Source of the DNA: an uncultured Prevotellaceae bacterium
GTDB taxonomy: Bacteria > Bacteroidota > Bacteroidia > Bacteroidales > Bacteroidaceae
Length of the DNA: 64,000 bases
Direction: 5' to 3'
Assembly (NCBI GenBank): GCA_949295905.1
Contig: CASFNA010000012.1
Coordinates: forward strand, 62,001 to 126,000
Under the pieces are notes generated by a model. It searched no databases. It was not told the DNA's origin and saw nothing but the letters and a program-made list of their open reading frames with translations. Made by a program: the position numbers and the translations under genes. Positions 9,102-17,351 of this stretch are shown here, piece by piece; position 1 is the stretch's first letter; every line of letters starts with the position of its first letter.

Positions 9102-10028
9102 TCAGTTGTTTTTTAGCCACTTGTCGGCGGTGTCGATGTCCTTTTGCCTTGGTGCTTGGGCGTGTCCGAATTTCATCTTGGGCAGTGCGTTGAGCGTCTT
9201 GTCGTCTATTTTATAGTATTTTCGGATTACCGCCGCGTAGCGTTTCAGCCCGTGCTTGTTGATTGAGTCGCATGCGGCGTCATATCCCTTGACGAACTCT
9301 TGCAGCTGCTTTTGCCTGCGTTCGTCCTTCATCGTCTTGCCGTTGAAGGCAATTACGCCCAGCTGCATGTCCTTGTCGCGGCTGTCCATCAGTACCGGGT
9401 TCTTGTACAGGCGCGCCGTGGTTGCCTGCGGTTCAGTCAGCAGTACGGCGTCCATTTCGTTGTTGAGCAGCATCTGCAGTCTTAGCGCGACATCGTTTAT
9501 CTGTATTTTGAATACCATGTCGGGGTTGATTTTCGCGCTGTCCACGGCATGGTCGGCCAGCAGTGCGGTGGCAGAGAAGCGCGTCATCGCCAGCATCTTG
9601 TCGTCCAGCTGTTTCAGTCTCCTTATTCGCGCAAGGCGGTTGCTTATCAGTTGCCAGTACGCATTGGTGGCGGCTACATAGTCGAGCGTCATGCCTTGCG
9701 CCTTCATGTGCTGTCCGCGCACCACGTCGGTTACGCAACCCTCGATGCGTCCGCGCTTCAACGCCTCGTCGCAGTCTATCTGTGCCATGTATTGTACGAG
9801 CCTAATGTCGGCCTTCACCGTGTCGAACATGGCGTGTTCCTTGGCTACGTATATGGGCAGGCAGTCCAGCGTGGGCAGCACGCCTACTTTCAACGCCATT
9901 GAGTCAACCTTGCGCAGCCGTTCCTGTTCGGCCCTTGTCTGCCTTTTCATTTCGTCATATGACGGGCCGCAGCCTGTGAAGGCGGCGACGGCGAAGAAAA
10001 GAACAAGGATTGCATATTTGGCTTTCAT
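9102..10028 (-). CDS. Substrate-binding lipoprotein, NMT1/SsuA-like
   Basis: 308 residues with a lipoprotein signal (FFAVAAFTGC, Cys20). The mature part resembles type 2 periplasmic binding proteins of the NMT1/THI5/SsuA group: KVGVLPTLDCLPIYVAKE opens the domain, a DALLTEP-like segment is present as MDAVLLTEPQATTARL, and the C-terminus is helical. No permease or ATPase gene is adjacent, so the partner transporter, if any, is elsewhere. The ligand cannot be assigned. It is the first gene of a two-gene unit with the TPR protein. Confidence 0.72.
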   Translation of the reverse strand: MKAKYAILVLFFAVAAFTGCGPSYDEMKRQTRAEQERLRKVDSMALKVGVLPTLDCLPIYVAKEHAMFDTVKADIRLVQYMAQIDCDEALKRGRIEGCVTDVVRGQHMKAQGMTLDYVAATNAYWQLISNRLARIRRLKQLDDKMLAMTRFSATALLADHAVDSAKINPDMVFKIQINDVALRLQMLLNNEMDAVLLTEPQATTARLYKNPVLMDSRDKDMQLGVIAFNGKTMKDERRQKQLQEFVKGYDAACDSINKHGLKRYAAVIRKYYKIDDKTLNALPKMKFGHAQAPRQKDIDTADKWLKNN

Positions 10029-10045
10029 ACGTCTGCATTATTAAA

Positions 10046-10081
10046 AAGGGCAGCCCAGCGTTAAAAACACGAGTCGCCCTT
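10046..10081 (-). promoter_or_regulatory. Possible attenuator hairpin
   Basis: Within the leader of the binding lipoprotein gene, minus-strand arms AAGGGC and GCCCTT are followed by TTTAAT close to the start codon. The stem is only 6 bp. This is a weak candidate. Confidence 0.25.
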
Positions 10082-10133
10082 CAGAGTTTATAAATTAATG
10101 TGCGATATTAGTCATCCGTATTGAATGGTGGTG

Positions 10134-10163
10134 CAAAGTTAATGATTTATTTTGTAACTCAAA
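10134..10163 (-). promoter_or_regulatory. Promoter of the binding lipoprotein / TPR unit
   Basis: On the minus strand: TTTG (complement of 10160-10163), 18 bp, TAACTTTG (complement of 10134-10141). It overlaps the divergent radA promoter. Confidence 0.6.
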
Positions 10164-10181
10164 AAAATATCGTTACTTTTG
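10151..10181 (+). promoter_or_regulatory. Promoter of radA
   Basis: TTTG at 10151-10154, 19 bp, TACTTTTG at 10174-10181. The predicted transcript has a leader of about 275 nt that includes the 22-bp repeat array at 10277-10364. Confidence 0.65.
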
Positions 10182-10276
10182 TAAAACAAAATAGGGTGGA
10201 CGGCATAGCCGCATGTGGCTGACCGGAAAAGGGAAAATGCCTATCGGCGGGAGGCAAGGGGAATCGTTGTAATGCG

Positions 10277-10364
10277 AAAGACAATGTTTTGCGATGTAAA
10301 AGGCCGTCTTTTGCGTTGTAAAACATGGCCTTTTGCAAACTAAAAGACGGCCTTTTGCAACGCG
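10277..10364. repeat. 22-bp-period intergenic array, 4 units (radA leader)
   Basis: Cores at exact 22-bp steps: AAAGACAATGTTT (10277), AAAGGCCGTCTTT (10299), AAACATGGCCTTT (10321), AAAGACGGCCTTT (10343). The second and fourth cores are perfect reverse complements, so the radA leader can fold a 13-bp hairpin across 65 nt. Most linkers start with TGC. Confidence 0.85.
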
Positions 10365-10464
10365 TTGGTTTTCAGGTTGTTGCATGAACGGTTGAAACAA
10401 TGGGCGAAACAAGCGTAGACGGGTTTTTGCGCCGGTTGAAGTCCTTATAATATTGGCAAGAATA

Positions 10465-11856
10465 ATGGCAAAAGACAAGATAGCATACGTATGCTCGAAC
10501 TGTGGGCAGGAGTCGGCAAAATGGATAGGCAAGTGCCCCAGTTGCGGACAGTGGAACACGTTTAAGGAAATACGTGTTGCGGCAGACAACGGCCAGGCGG
10601 CCGCCGCTTCGGCCGCCGCCACCGTGCGCGGAAGGCTCAACGGTGACAAGGCGCGGCCGCTTTTCCTTCGCGAAATATCGGCGCACGACGAGCCGCGCAT
10701 CGACATGCACGACACCGAGCTTAACCGAGTGCTCGGAGGCGGACTGGTGCCCGGCTCCATAGTGCTGCTCGGAGGAGAGCCGGGCATAGGCAAAAGTACG
10801 CTTACTTTGCAGACAATCCTGCATATGGCAGACCGCCGCATACTTTACGTAAGCGGCGAGGAGAGCGCGCACCAGCTGAAGATGCGCGCCGAGAGGATAG
10901 CCCATGCGTCGGCTGACAACTGCATGATACTGTGCGACACGTCGCTTGAAAGCATCTTCGCGCACGTGAAGAACACGTCGCCTGAAATCATAGTCATAGA
11001 CTCAATACAGACTATAAGCACCGAAAGCGTTGACAGTTCGCCCGGCAGTGTGGCCCAGGTGCGCGAATGCGCGTCGGCTTTGTTGCGCTTCGCAAAGTCG
11101 AGCGGCACGCCGGTGATACTCATCGGCCATATAAACAAGGAGGGAACGCTGGCCGGTCCGAAAATACTTGAACACATAGTAGACACGGTAATCCAGTTCG
11201 AGGGCGACCAGCACTACATGTACCGCATACTCCGCTCTACGAAAAACCGCTTCGGCAGCACTTCGGAACTTGGCATTTACGAGATGCGTCAGGACGGATT
11301 GAGACAGGTAGACAACCCGTCTGAACTGCTGCTTACGCAAGACCGCGAAGGCCTTAGTGGTATTGCCATCTCGGCGGCAATCGAGGGTGTGCGCCCGTTT
11401 CTCGTAGAGACGCAGGCCCTTGTGTCGTCGGCTGCCTACGGAACGCCGCAGCGCAGTGCTACGGGTTTTGACCAGCGGCGGCTCAACATGCTGCTTGCCG
11501 TTCTTGAGAAGCGTGTAGGTTTCAAGCTGATGCAGAAGGATGTGTTCCTCAACATAGCGGGTGGACTAAGGGTGACCGACATGGCTATGGACCTTGGCGT
11601 GATAGCCGCCGTGCTGTCGAGCAACGTCGATACGGCCATCGAGAGCGACTGGTGCATGGCCGGAGAGGTGGGGCTAAGCGGCGAGGTGCGCCCCGTCAGC
11701 CGCATAGAGCAGCGCATAACGGAAGCCGCTAAGCTCGGTTTCACCCATATGATTGTGCCCAAATACAACCTTCAGGGGCTTGCCCGGAAGAAGTTTGACA
11801 TCGAGTTGGTGCCTGTCCGCAAGGTAGAAGAGGCGCTTAGGGCGTTGTTCGGGTAG
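10465..11856 (+). CDS. radA: DNA repair protein RadA
   Basis: RecA-like ATPase that drives branch migration of recombination intermediates. 463 residues. The N-terminal zinc finger has C10, C13, C24 and C27. The ATPase core has Walker A GGEPGIGKST (103-112) and the RadA-specific KNRFG motif (260-264). The C-terminal third is the Lon-protease-like domain (NIAGGLRVTDMAMDLGV, GEVGLSGEVRPV). The ATG at 10465 was chosen over an in-frame TTG four codons upstream. It stands alone, with its own promoter and a shared terminator. Confidence 0.97.
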   Translation: MAKDKIAYVCSNCGQESAKWIGKCPSCGQWNTFKEIRVAADNGQAAAASAAATVRGRLNGDKARPLFLREISAHDEPRIDMHDTELNRVLGGGLVPGSIVLLGGEPGIGKSTLTLQTILHMADRRILYVSGEESAHQLKMRAERIAHASADNCMILCDTSLESIFAHVKNTSPEIIVIDSIQTISTESVDSSPGSVAQVRECASALLRFAKSSGTPVILIGHINKEGTLAGPKILEHIVDTVIQFEGDQHYMYRILRSTKNRFGSTSELGIYEMRQDGLRQVDNPSELLLTQDREGLSGIAISAAIEGVRPFLVETQALVSSAAYGTPQRSATGFDQRRLNMLLAVLEKRVGFKLMQKDVFLNIAGGLRVTDMAMDLGVIAAVLSSNVDTAIESDWCMAGEVGLSGEVRPVSRIEQRITEAAKLGFTHMIVPKYNLQGLARKKFDIELVPVRKVEEALRALFG

Positions 11857-11923
11857 GAATATTGTAAAAGTGAAAGATTGAAAAGGTGAAAAAGTAAAAG
11901 CCAGTTCATTTTATAAAAACAGC

Positions 11924-11962
11924 AAAGCCTCCGTATAACATTGCGTTATGCGGAGGCTTTTT
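11924..11962. terminator. Bidirectional terminator radA / TlpA-like gene
   Basis: AAAGCCTCCGTATAAC and GTTATGCGGAGGCTTTTT around a 5-bp loop, T-rich on the plus side and moderately so on the minus side. It lies between convergent genes. Confidence 0.85.
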
Positions 11963-11995
11963 ACGTATGGATGTTGGTAGTTAGTCGTATCGGGT

Positions 11996-12571
11996 TTACT
12001 GCTTCTTGCTGTTTGTGCCGTCAAGCTGCTGTGCGACGAATGCCCTTAGCTCCTCGCCGCGCAGGCCTGCCGTGAGCACTTTGCCCTTGTCGTCAACCAC
12101 GACAGTGAACGGAATGGCCTGTATGCCGTACATCTGCGCCGCGGCGTTGTGCCACCCCTGGAGGTCTGACAGCTGTGTCCACGTCATGCCCATTGCGCTT
12201 ACCGCGCCGGCCCATTGCTCCTTGTCCTCGTCCAATGACACTCCGACAATGCCGAGACCTTTGTCCTTGTAATCATTGTATGTCTTCACGAGGCTGGGCA
12301 TTTCCTGGCGGCACGGGCCGCACCAGCTTGCCCAAAAGTCAATGATGGTAAGTTTGTGCTTGGCGAATTCGTCGGTTACAGCCACGTTGTTGCCGTCCAT
12401 GTCGGCCATGGTAAAGCTTATTACAAGCTCGTCTTCATGGCTCGCCGTGTCTTGAGGTGCGGCGGTAGCCGTCTCCGCTTGGCCCCCTTGGCTTTTCGTT
12501 TTGCCTGGTTGGCAGGCCATAGCGGCCATGACTGCAACTGCGGCAAGGGCGTATGCTAAGCGTATCTTCAT
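11996..12571 (-). CDS. TlpA-like thioredoxin-fold lipoprotein
   Basis: 191 residues. The lipoprotein signal ends at Cys20 (AAMACQPG), followed by a Gln/Thr/Ala linker. The domain is a thioredoxin fold of the TlpA/ResA group with the redox motif WCGPC (C84, C87) and the cis-proline loop IQAIPFTVVVD. It is probably exported and reduces or oxidises periplasmic thiols. It lies 11 bp after prs on the same strand, so it is likely co-transcribed, although there is no obvious functional link. Confidence 0.88.
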   Translation of the reverse strand: MKIRLAYALAAVAVMAAMACQPGKTKSQGGQAETATAAPQDTASHEDELVISFTMADMDGNNVAVTDEFAKHKLTIIDFWASWCGPCRQEMPSLVKTYNDYKDKGLGIVGVSLDEDKEQWAGAVSAMGMTWTQLSDLQGWHNAAAQMYGIQAIPFTVVVDDKGKVLTAGLRGEELRAFVAQQLDGTNSKKQ

Positions 12572-12582
12572 GCCTTGTTACG

Positions 12583-13521
12583 TTATACCAGGTATTGCGA
12601 ACTGATGCTCTCGTTGTTTACCACGCGGCGAATGGTCTCGGCGAACATGTCGGCTACCGACAGCTGCTTCACCTTTGCGCAGCGGTTGGAATAGGGTATT
12701 GAGTCTGTGAATACCATCTCTTCCAGCGCGGAGTTCTGTATGCGCTCGCTTGCCGGGCCGCTCATCACGCAGTGCGACGCGCACGCCCTCACGCTCTTGG
12801 CACCCGCCTGCTTCATTATGTCGGCGGCTTTGGTTATTGTTCCGGCGGTGTCAACCATGTCGTCGATGATTACGACGTTCTTGTCTTTCACGTCGCCGAT
12901 AATCTGCATACTTTCCACTACGTTTGCGCGGGCGCGCGTCTTGTTGCAAAGTACGAGCGGACAGCCCAAGTATTTGGCGTAAGTGTTGGCGCGTTTGCTG
13001 CCGCCAACGTCGGGCGAAGCTATTACGATGTCGTCCAGCTTGAGGCTCAAGAGGTATGGCAGTATTACGCCTGATGCGTAGAGATGGTCAACTGGAACGT
13101 CGAAGAAGCCCTGTATCTGGTCTGCGTGCAAGTCCATGGTGATGAGGCGGTCGATGCCTGCCACGCGCAGAAGGTCGGCCACAAGCTTTGCTCCGATGCT
13201 TACGCGGGGCTTGTCCTTGCGGTCCTGGCGTGCCCATCCGAAATAAGGTATTACGGCGTTGATGCTCTTTGCCGACGCGCGCTTGGCCGCGTCTATCATC
13301 AGCAGCAGCTCCATGAGGTTGTCTGAGTTTGGGAATGTGCTCTGTACAAGGAACACGTCGCGCCCTCGGATTGATTCCTCGTATGAAACGGCGAACTCGC
13401 CGTCAGAGAACTTTGTGATGAGCAGATTGCCTAACGGGCAACCCAAGCTGTTGCAGATTTTCTCCGCAAGGTATCTGGTATTGGTGCCAGAGAATACCAT
13501 AAAAGAGTTTTTCTCGCTCAT
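12583..13521 (-). CDS. prs: Ribose-phosphate pyrophosphokinase
   Basis: Makes PRPP from ribose 5-phosphate and ATP for nucleotide, histidine and NAD synthesis. The 312 residues match the family. Visible motifs are KFSDGEFAV, the flexible ATP loop YFGWARQDRKDKPRVSIGAK, TMDLHADQIQGFF, the ribose-5-phosphate loop VVIIDDMVDTAGTI and SPDVGG. It begins 31 bp downstream of the ThiE-like gene on the same strand, forming a probable three-gene unit thiE-like/prs/tlpA-like. Confidence 0.97.
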   Translation of the reverse strand: MSEKNSFMVFSGTNTRYLAEKICNSLGCPLGNLLITKFSDGEFAVSYEESIRGRDVFLVQSTFPNSDNLMELLLMIDAAKRASAKSINAVIPYFGWARQDRKDKPRVSIGAKLVADLLRVAGIDRLITMDLHADQIQGFFDVPVDHLYASGVILPYLLSLKLDDIVIASPDVGGSKRANTYAKYLGCPLVLCNKTRARANVVESMQIIGDVKDKNVVIIDDMVDTAGTITKAADIMKQAGAKSVRACASHCVMSGPASERIQNSALEEMVFTDSIPYSNRCAKVKQLSVADMFAETIRRVVNNESISSQYLV

Positions 13522-13552
13522 TTCGACTTATAGATGTTTTATGTTTTTATTT

Positions 13553-14161
13553 TTAAGATGCAGCTTTCCGTAGCTTCTCGAAATAGTTTATAAGCTCCTT
13601 GTAGTCAAGCTGGCTGTGTATGTCGAACTTGTCCCACAGGTCGCCGCATACCACCACGCCGCCGAAGCCAAGCTCTTTGGCTTCCTTGATATTTTCAAGC
13701 TCCACTCCGCCCATGGCATATACGCGTTTGTCTATCAGCCCTTGCCGCGCGGCTTCTTCAAGTTGGGCCTGTGTGCGCCGTGCATCGCCGCCGTTGCCTT
13801 GGTTTTTGGGGAACGTGTTGTCAAGGAAAACGTATTCCGCTTTTTTCTTCATTGCTCCCAATGTCGCAATGTCGTGGCATGTGCGGCTGTACTTTCCCTT
13901 GTAGTCCTTTGGCGGTTCCTTGTCTTCGCCGTCTATGTGTATTCCGGCCAGGCCGTATTCGTTTTTAAGGTAATAATGGTCGTGTACGGTAATCTTGTTG
14001 TACGATATTTCTGGAAGAAGCGACAGTAGGCGCTCTGAATACATCGGCGAGGCTCCGGGCTTGCACAGGTGCAGATAGTCCATGCCTTCCTCGAAGAGGG
14101 CCGTAAGTATCTTGTCTTCTTCTACAAAGAATGTAGGTTGGGTCATTATGACGAGCTTCAT
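13553..14161 (-). CDS. Thiamine phosphate synthase / TenI-family protein
   Basis: 202 residues with the TIM-barrel pattern of ThiE/TenI: the N-terminal strand LVIMTQPTFF, LHLCKPGASP (ThiE usually has xLRxK here), HDHYYLKNEYGLAGIHI, and the phosphate-binding end YAMGGVELENIKEAKELGFGG. The lysine and GGV loop are kept, but the pyrimidine-binding signature is degenerate, so it may be a TenI-like paralogue rather than the main ThiE. No other thiamine genes are nearby. The start ATG is at 14161. Confidence 0.7.
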   Translation of the reverse strand: MKLVIMTQPTFFVEEDKILTALFEEGMDYLHLCKPGASPMYSERLLSLLPEISYNKITVHDHYYLKNEYGLAGIHIDGEDKEPPKDYKGKYSRTCHDIATLGAMKKKAEYVFLDNTFPKNQGNGGDARRTQAQLEEAARQGLIDKRVYAMGGVELENIKEAKELGFGGVVVCGDLWDKFDIHSQLDYKELINYFEKLRKAAS

Positions 14162-14410
14162 CGCTTATTTCTTTTTCCAAATGCAAATGTATAAAAAAAA
14201 TGATAAACCTACAATCTATTTGCTAATAAAAGTTGTTTCGTGCCGTTTAAATCGGGATGAAGATGTTGCTTCGGTGTGGTTTCGCGGTTGGCAGGCTTTG
14301 TTTGACCGTTGCCGCCTACCAAGGTCGCACATGGTTTCTGCCCATGTATGGACATGCCGCAAACCACCTTGTGTGTAACGGCGTAACGTATTGTCAGCCA
14401 GTGCGTTGTG

Positions 14411-14498
14411 AAAGACGGCCTTTTACATGCCAAAAGGCGGCCTTTGGTGTTCCTATATGCGGTCTTTTGTTTGGCGAAAGGCCGTCTTTGGAAATGCG
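14411..14498. repeat. 22-bp-period intergenic array, 4 units (upstream of rseC-rnf)
   Basis: Cores AAAGACGGCCTTT (14411), AAAGGCGGCCTTT (14433), ATATGCGGTCTTT (14455), AAAGGCCGTCTTT (14477). The first and last are perfect reverse complements. It lies between divergent genes, just upstream of the rnf operon promoter. The remaining upstream part (14162-14410) shows no other structure. Confidence 0.82.
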
Positions 14499-14532
14499 GC
14501 GCGCGTTTTTTCATACAAATATTTGTATTTTT

Positions 14533-14563
14533 TTTGGTGTTTGGAAAATATTAGGTACTTTTG
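14533..14563 (+). promoter_or_regulatory. Promoter of the rseC-rnf operon
   Basis: TTTG at 14533-14536, 19 bp, TACTTTTG at 14556-14563, giving a leader of about 35 nt before rseC. It supports the short rseC start at 14604 over the longer open frame. Confidence 0.7.
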
Positions 14564-14603
14564 CATTTGCAAACTCGGGTTTGCAAAACCTTGTGTGAAC
14601 AAC

Positions 14604-15017
14604 ATGAATAAGGACATCAGGCATTGTGGCATTGTGGAAAAGGTGGATGCTGGGTGCACGCGCGTGCGCATAGTGCAGTCGTCCGCGTGTGCCTCGTGCA
14701 AGGTGGCAGGCAGGTGCCATGCTTCGGAGAGCAAGGAAAAGACGGTTGACGTGACGGGAGACTATACGGGTGTATGCGCCGTAGGTGACAATGTCACGGT
14801 AGTAGTGTCACAGCGTGCGGGTATGTTCGCAGTTACGTTGAGTGCCGTAGTTCCGCTTGCAGTTGTCATGATAGTGCTGGCAGTAGCCTTGGCCGTAACG
14901 GGCAGTGAGCCTGTTGCCGCAGTGTCGGCCCTGCTTTCGCTAATACCTTATTATATATTGCTTTACTTTCTGCGCGGCAGTATAAGTTCGCGGCTTACGT
15001 TCAGGATTGAGACTTAG
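14604..15017 (+). CDS. rseC: RseC/MucC-like SoxR-reducing-system protein
   Basis: 137-residue membrane protein. The cytoplasmic N-terminal part holds a cysteine cluster (ACASCKVAGRCHAS), followed by two transmembrane helices (about 75-97 and 102-122). RseC family members are encoded with Rnf/Rsx complexes and may donate or regulate electrons or Fe-S clusters. It is the first gene of the operon, 54 bp before rnfB. The ATG at 14604 was chosen because an upstream in-frame start would run through the promoter and repeat array. Confidence 0.88.
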   Translation: MNKDIRHCGIVEKVDAGCTRVRIVQSSACASCKVAGRCHASESKEKTVDVTGDYTGVCAVGDNVTVVVSQRAGMFAVTLSAVVPLAVVMIVLAVALAVTGSEPVAAVSALLSLIPYYILLYFLRGSISSRLTFRIET

Positions 15018-15071
15018 CGGCGCGCGGCAGGTCAGGAGTGACATTTAACAACTAAAACAAATACAAAACTT

Positions 15072-15971
15072 ATGAACTTTATTCTGATAGCGGTAATTGT
15101 TCTTGGAGGCATTGCGCTCGTTTCAGCGGTAGTGCTGTATGTGTGCTCCAAGAAATTCGCTGTACATGAAGACCCGCGCTTGGCGCAGGTCTCCGCTCTT
15201 CTGCCCGGTGCCAATTGCGGCGGATGCGGTTATCCTGGCTGCTCCGGCATGGCGGCTGCCTTGGTGAAGGGGGCCGATGCCGGCTCGCTCGAAGGGCTGT
15301 TTTGTCCCGTCGGCGGTGCTTCCGTTATGGGGCAGGTGGCCGACTTGCTCGGCATGGCCGTGGCCAATACTGAGCCCAAAGTGGCCGTTGTGCGTTGCAA
15401 CGGTACGTGCGAACTGCGTCCGCGCATAGCCGAATACAGCGGCTTGCGCACGTGTGCGGCCATGCACTCGTGCGGTGCAGGCGAGACGGCGTGCGGCTAC
15501 GGATGTCTCGGTTGCGGCGATTGTGTCAAGGCATGCGCCTTCGGTGCAATAACAATCAATCCCGAAACGGGACTTCCCGAAGTAGACGAGGAAAAGTGTA
15601 CGGGCTGTGGCGCGTGTGCCAAGGCTTGTCCGCGCCATGTCATAGAGCTGCGCAAGAAGGGCGTAAAAGGCCGCCGCGTGTATGTGCGTTGCGTCAACAA
15701 GGACAAGGGCGCGGCTGCGATGAAGGCCTGCAAGGTGGCCTGCATAGGTTGTGGGAAGTGCGAGAAGGAATGCCAGTTTGGCGCGATAACCATCGAGAAC
15801 AACGTGTCATACATAGACCCGGACAAGTGCCGCCTGTGCCGCAAGTGTGTCGAGGTATGTCCTACGCACGCAATCATTGCCGTAAACTTCCCCGCACCAA
15901 GGCCGAAAGCGGTTGCTGAAGCGCAGGGAATGGCTGATGTAAAACCTAAACAAGAGGAGGTGAAAGCATGA
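15072..15971 (+). CDS. rnfB: Rnf electron transport complex subunit B
   Basis: Fe-S subunit that receives electrons from ferredoxin in the ion-translocating ferredoxin:NAD+ oxidoreductase. 299 residues. Membrane anchor 4-24; Fe-S motif C49-x2-C52-x4-C57 with C78; then four ferredoxin-type clusters (CLGCGDCVKAC, CTGCGACAKACP, CIGCGKCEKEC, CRLCRKCVEVCP). That is two more than the short RsxB of enterobacteria, as in the long RnfB of anaerobes. It overlaps rnfC by 4 bp (ATGA). Confidence 0.97.
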   Translation: MNFILIAVIVLGGIALVSAVVLYVCSKKFAVHEDPRLAQVSALLPGANCGGCGYPGCSGMAAALVKGADAGSLEGLFCPVGGASVMGQVADLLGMAVANTEPKVAVVRCNGTCELRPRIAEYSGLRTCAAMHSCGAGETACGYGCLGCGDCVKACAFGAITINPETGLPEVDEEKCTGCGACAKACPRHVIELRKKGVKGRRVYVRCVNKDKGAAAMKACKVACIGCGKCEKECQFGAITIENNVSYIDPDKCRLCRKCVEVCPTHAIIAVNFPAPRPKAVAEAQGMADVKPKQEEVKA

Positions 15972-17320
15972 AACTCAGGACATTCAGGATAGGAGGAATA
16001 CACCCCGAAGAGAACAAGCTGTCGTCAGAGGCCGTTACGCAAACAGCCAAACTGCCCCAGCAGGCAATATTCCCCCTCTCGCAACATATCGGAGCACCGG
16101 CAAAACCGGTGGTTAAGAAAGGCGACAAGGTGAAGGTCGGCACGCTCTTGGCCGAGGCTGGAGGCTTCGTTTCGGCGCCTATATACTCGTCGGTATCGGG
16201 TACGGTGCTTAAAATCGACGAAGCCGTGGATGCCACGGGCTACCGCAAACCTGCAATAATAGTGAAGGTTGAGGGAGACGAATGGGAGGACTATATAGAC
16301 CGTTCGGACAAGCTCGAGACGCTGGAGGCTCATCCGGAACTAACATCAGAGGAAATCATAGAGCGCGTGAAGAAGGCCGGCGTTACCGGCATGGGCGGCG
16401 CAGGCTTCCCAACATTTATCAAGTTGTGCCCTCCGCCTACGGCAAAGGCCGAGTGCGTAATACTGAACGGAGTAGAGTGCGAGCCTTACATCACGTCTGA
16501 TTACAGGCTGATGATGGAGCACGCAGACGAAATCCTCGTTGGGCTGGAGCTGCTTATGAAGGCGGTGAAGGTGGCGAAAGGTTACATCGGCATTGAAGAA
16601 AACAAGCCACAAGCCATAGCTTTGTTTGAGGAAAAGACCGCCGGACGGGCTGACATCGAGATAGTTCCGCTGGCTAAGAAATATCCGCAGGGCGGCGAGA
16701 AGCAGCTCGTTGACGCAGTAATCTGCCGCCAGGTACCTGCTCCTCCGGCCATACCCGTGAATGTAGGAGCCGTGGTACAGAACGTAGGTACGGCTTTCGC
16801 CGTATATCAGGCGGTGATGAAGAACAAGCCGCTGTTCGAGCGATACACCACAGTTACAGGCAAGAGGCTCGAGCGGCCAAGCAATTTCCTCGTGCGCATG
16901 GGTACTCCGATGATTGACCTTATCAATGAGTGCGGCGGCATGCCGGAAGGAGACAACAAACTGTTGGCCGGCGGTCCGATGATGGGCAAGGCTCTTACAT
17001 CGGTTGAAGTGCCAATATGTAAAGGAACGAACAGCGTCACGATATTGAGTGGAGACGACGCAAAGCGCAAGCCGGTGCAGCCCTGCATCAGGTGTGCGAA
17101 GTGCGTAAGCGTTTGCCCCATGGGGCTTGAGCCTTACCTCTTGGCTACGGCCAGCGCGCTGCACGACTGGGAGAAGGTCGAGGCGGCTGGCGTAACGTCG
17201 TGCATAGAGTGTGGTTCTTGCCAGTTTACGTGCCCTGCCCACCGCCCGATGCTTGACAACATAAGGCTCGGCAAGAGCACGGTGATGGGTATAATAAGGT
17301 CGCGCAACGCGAAGAAATAA
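15968..17320 (+). CDS. rnfC: Rnf electron transport complex subunit C
   Basis: Peripheral subunit carrying the NADH site and two [4Fe-4S] clusters. 450 residues. It starts MKLRTFRIGGIHPEENK; a barrel-sandwich part is followed by the Rossmann-like NADH/FMN region (GVTGMGGAGFPTFIKL) and a SLBB domain. Two cluster motifs are at the C-terminus (CIRCAKCVSVCP and CIECGSCQFTCP). It starts inside the end of rnfB, so the two are translationally coupled. Confidence 0.97.
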   Translation: MKLRTFRIGGIHPEENKLSSEAVTQTAKLPQQAIFPLSQHIGAPAKPVVKKGDKVKVGTLLAEAGGFVSAPIYSSVSGTVLKIDEAVDATGYRKPAIIVKVEGDEWEDYIDRSDKLETLEAHPELTSEEIIERVKKAGVTGMGGAGFPTFIKLCPPPTAKAECVILNGVECEPYITSDYRLMMEHADEILVGLELLMKAVKVAKGYIGIEENKPQAIALFEEKTAGRADIEIVPLAKKYPQGGEKQLVDAVICRQVPAPPAIPVNVGAVVQNVGTAFAVYQAVMKNKPLFERYTTVTGKRLERPSNFLVRMGTPMIDLINECGGMPEGDNKLLAGGPMMGKALTSVEVPICKGTNSVTILSGDDAKRKPVQPCIRCAKCVSVCPMGLEPYLLATASALHDWEKVEAAGVTSCIECGSCQFTCPAHRPMLDNIRLGKSTVMGIIRSRNAKK

Positions 17321-17351
17321 CAAACTATTTATATAAAAAAGTAACAAGAAA

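Noticed and set aside
9100-9120. GTG start at 9120 for the TPR gene
   Set aside because: It would overlap the upstream stop by 19 bp. The ATG at 9099 sits 2 bp after that stop, a better coupling arrangement.
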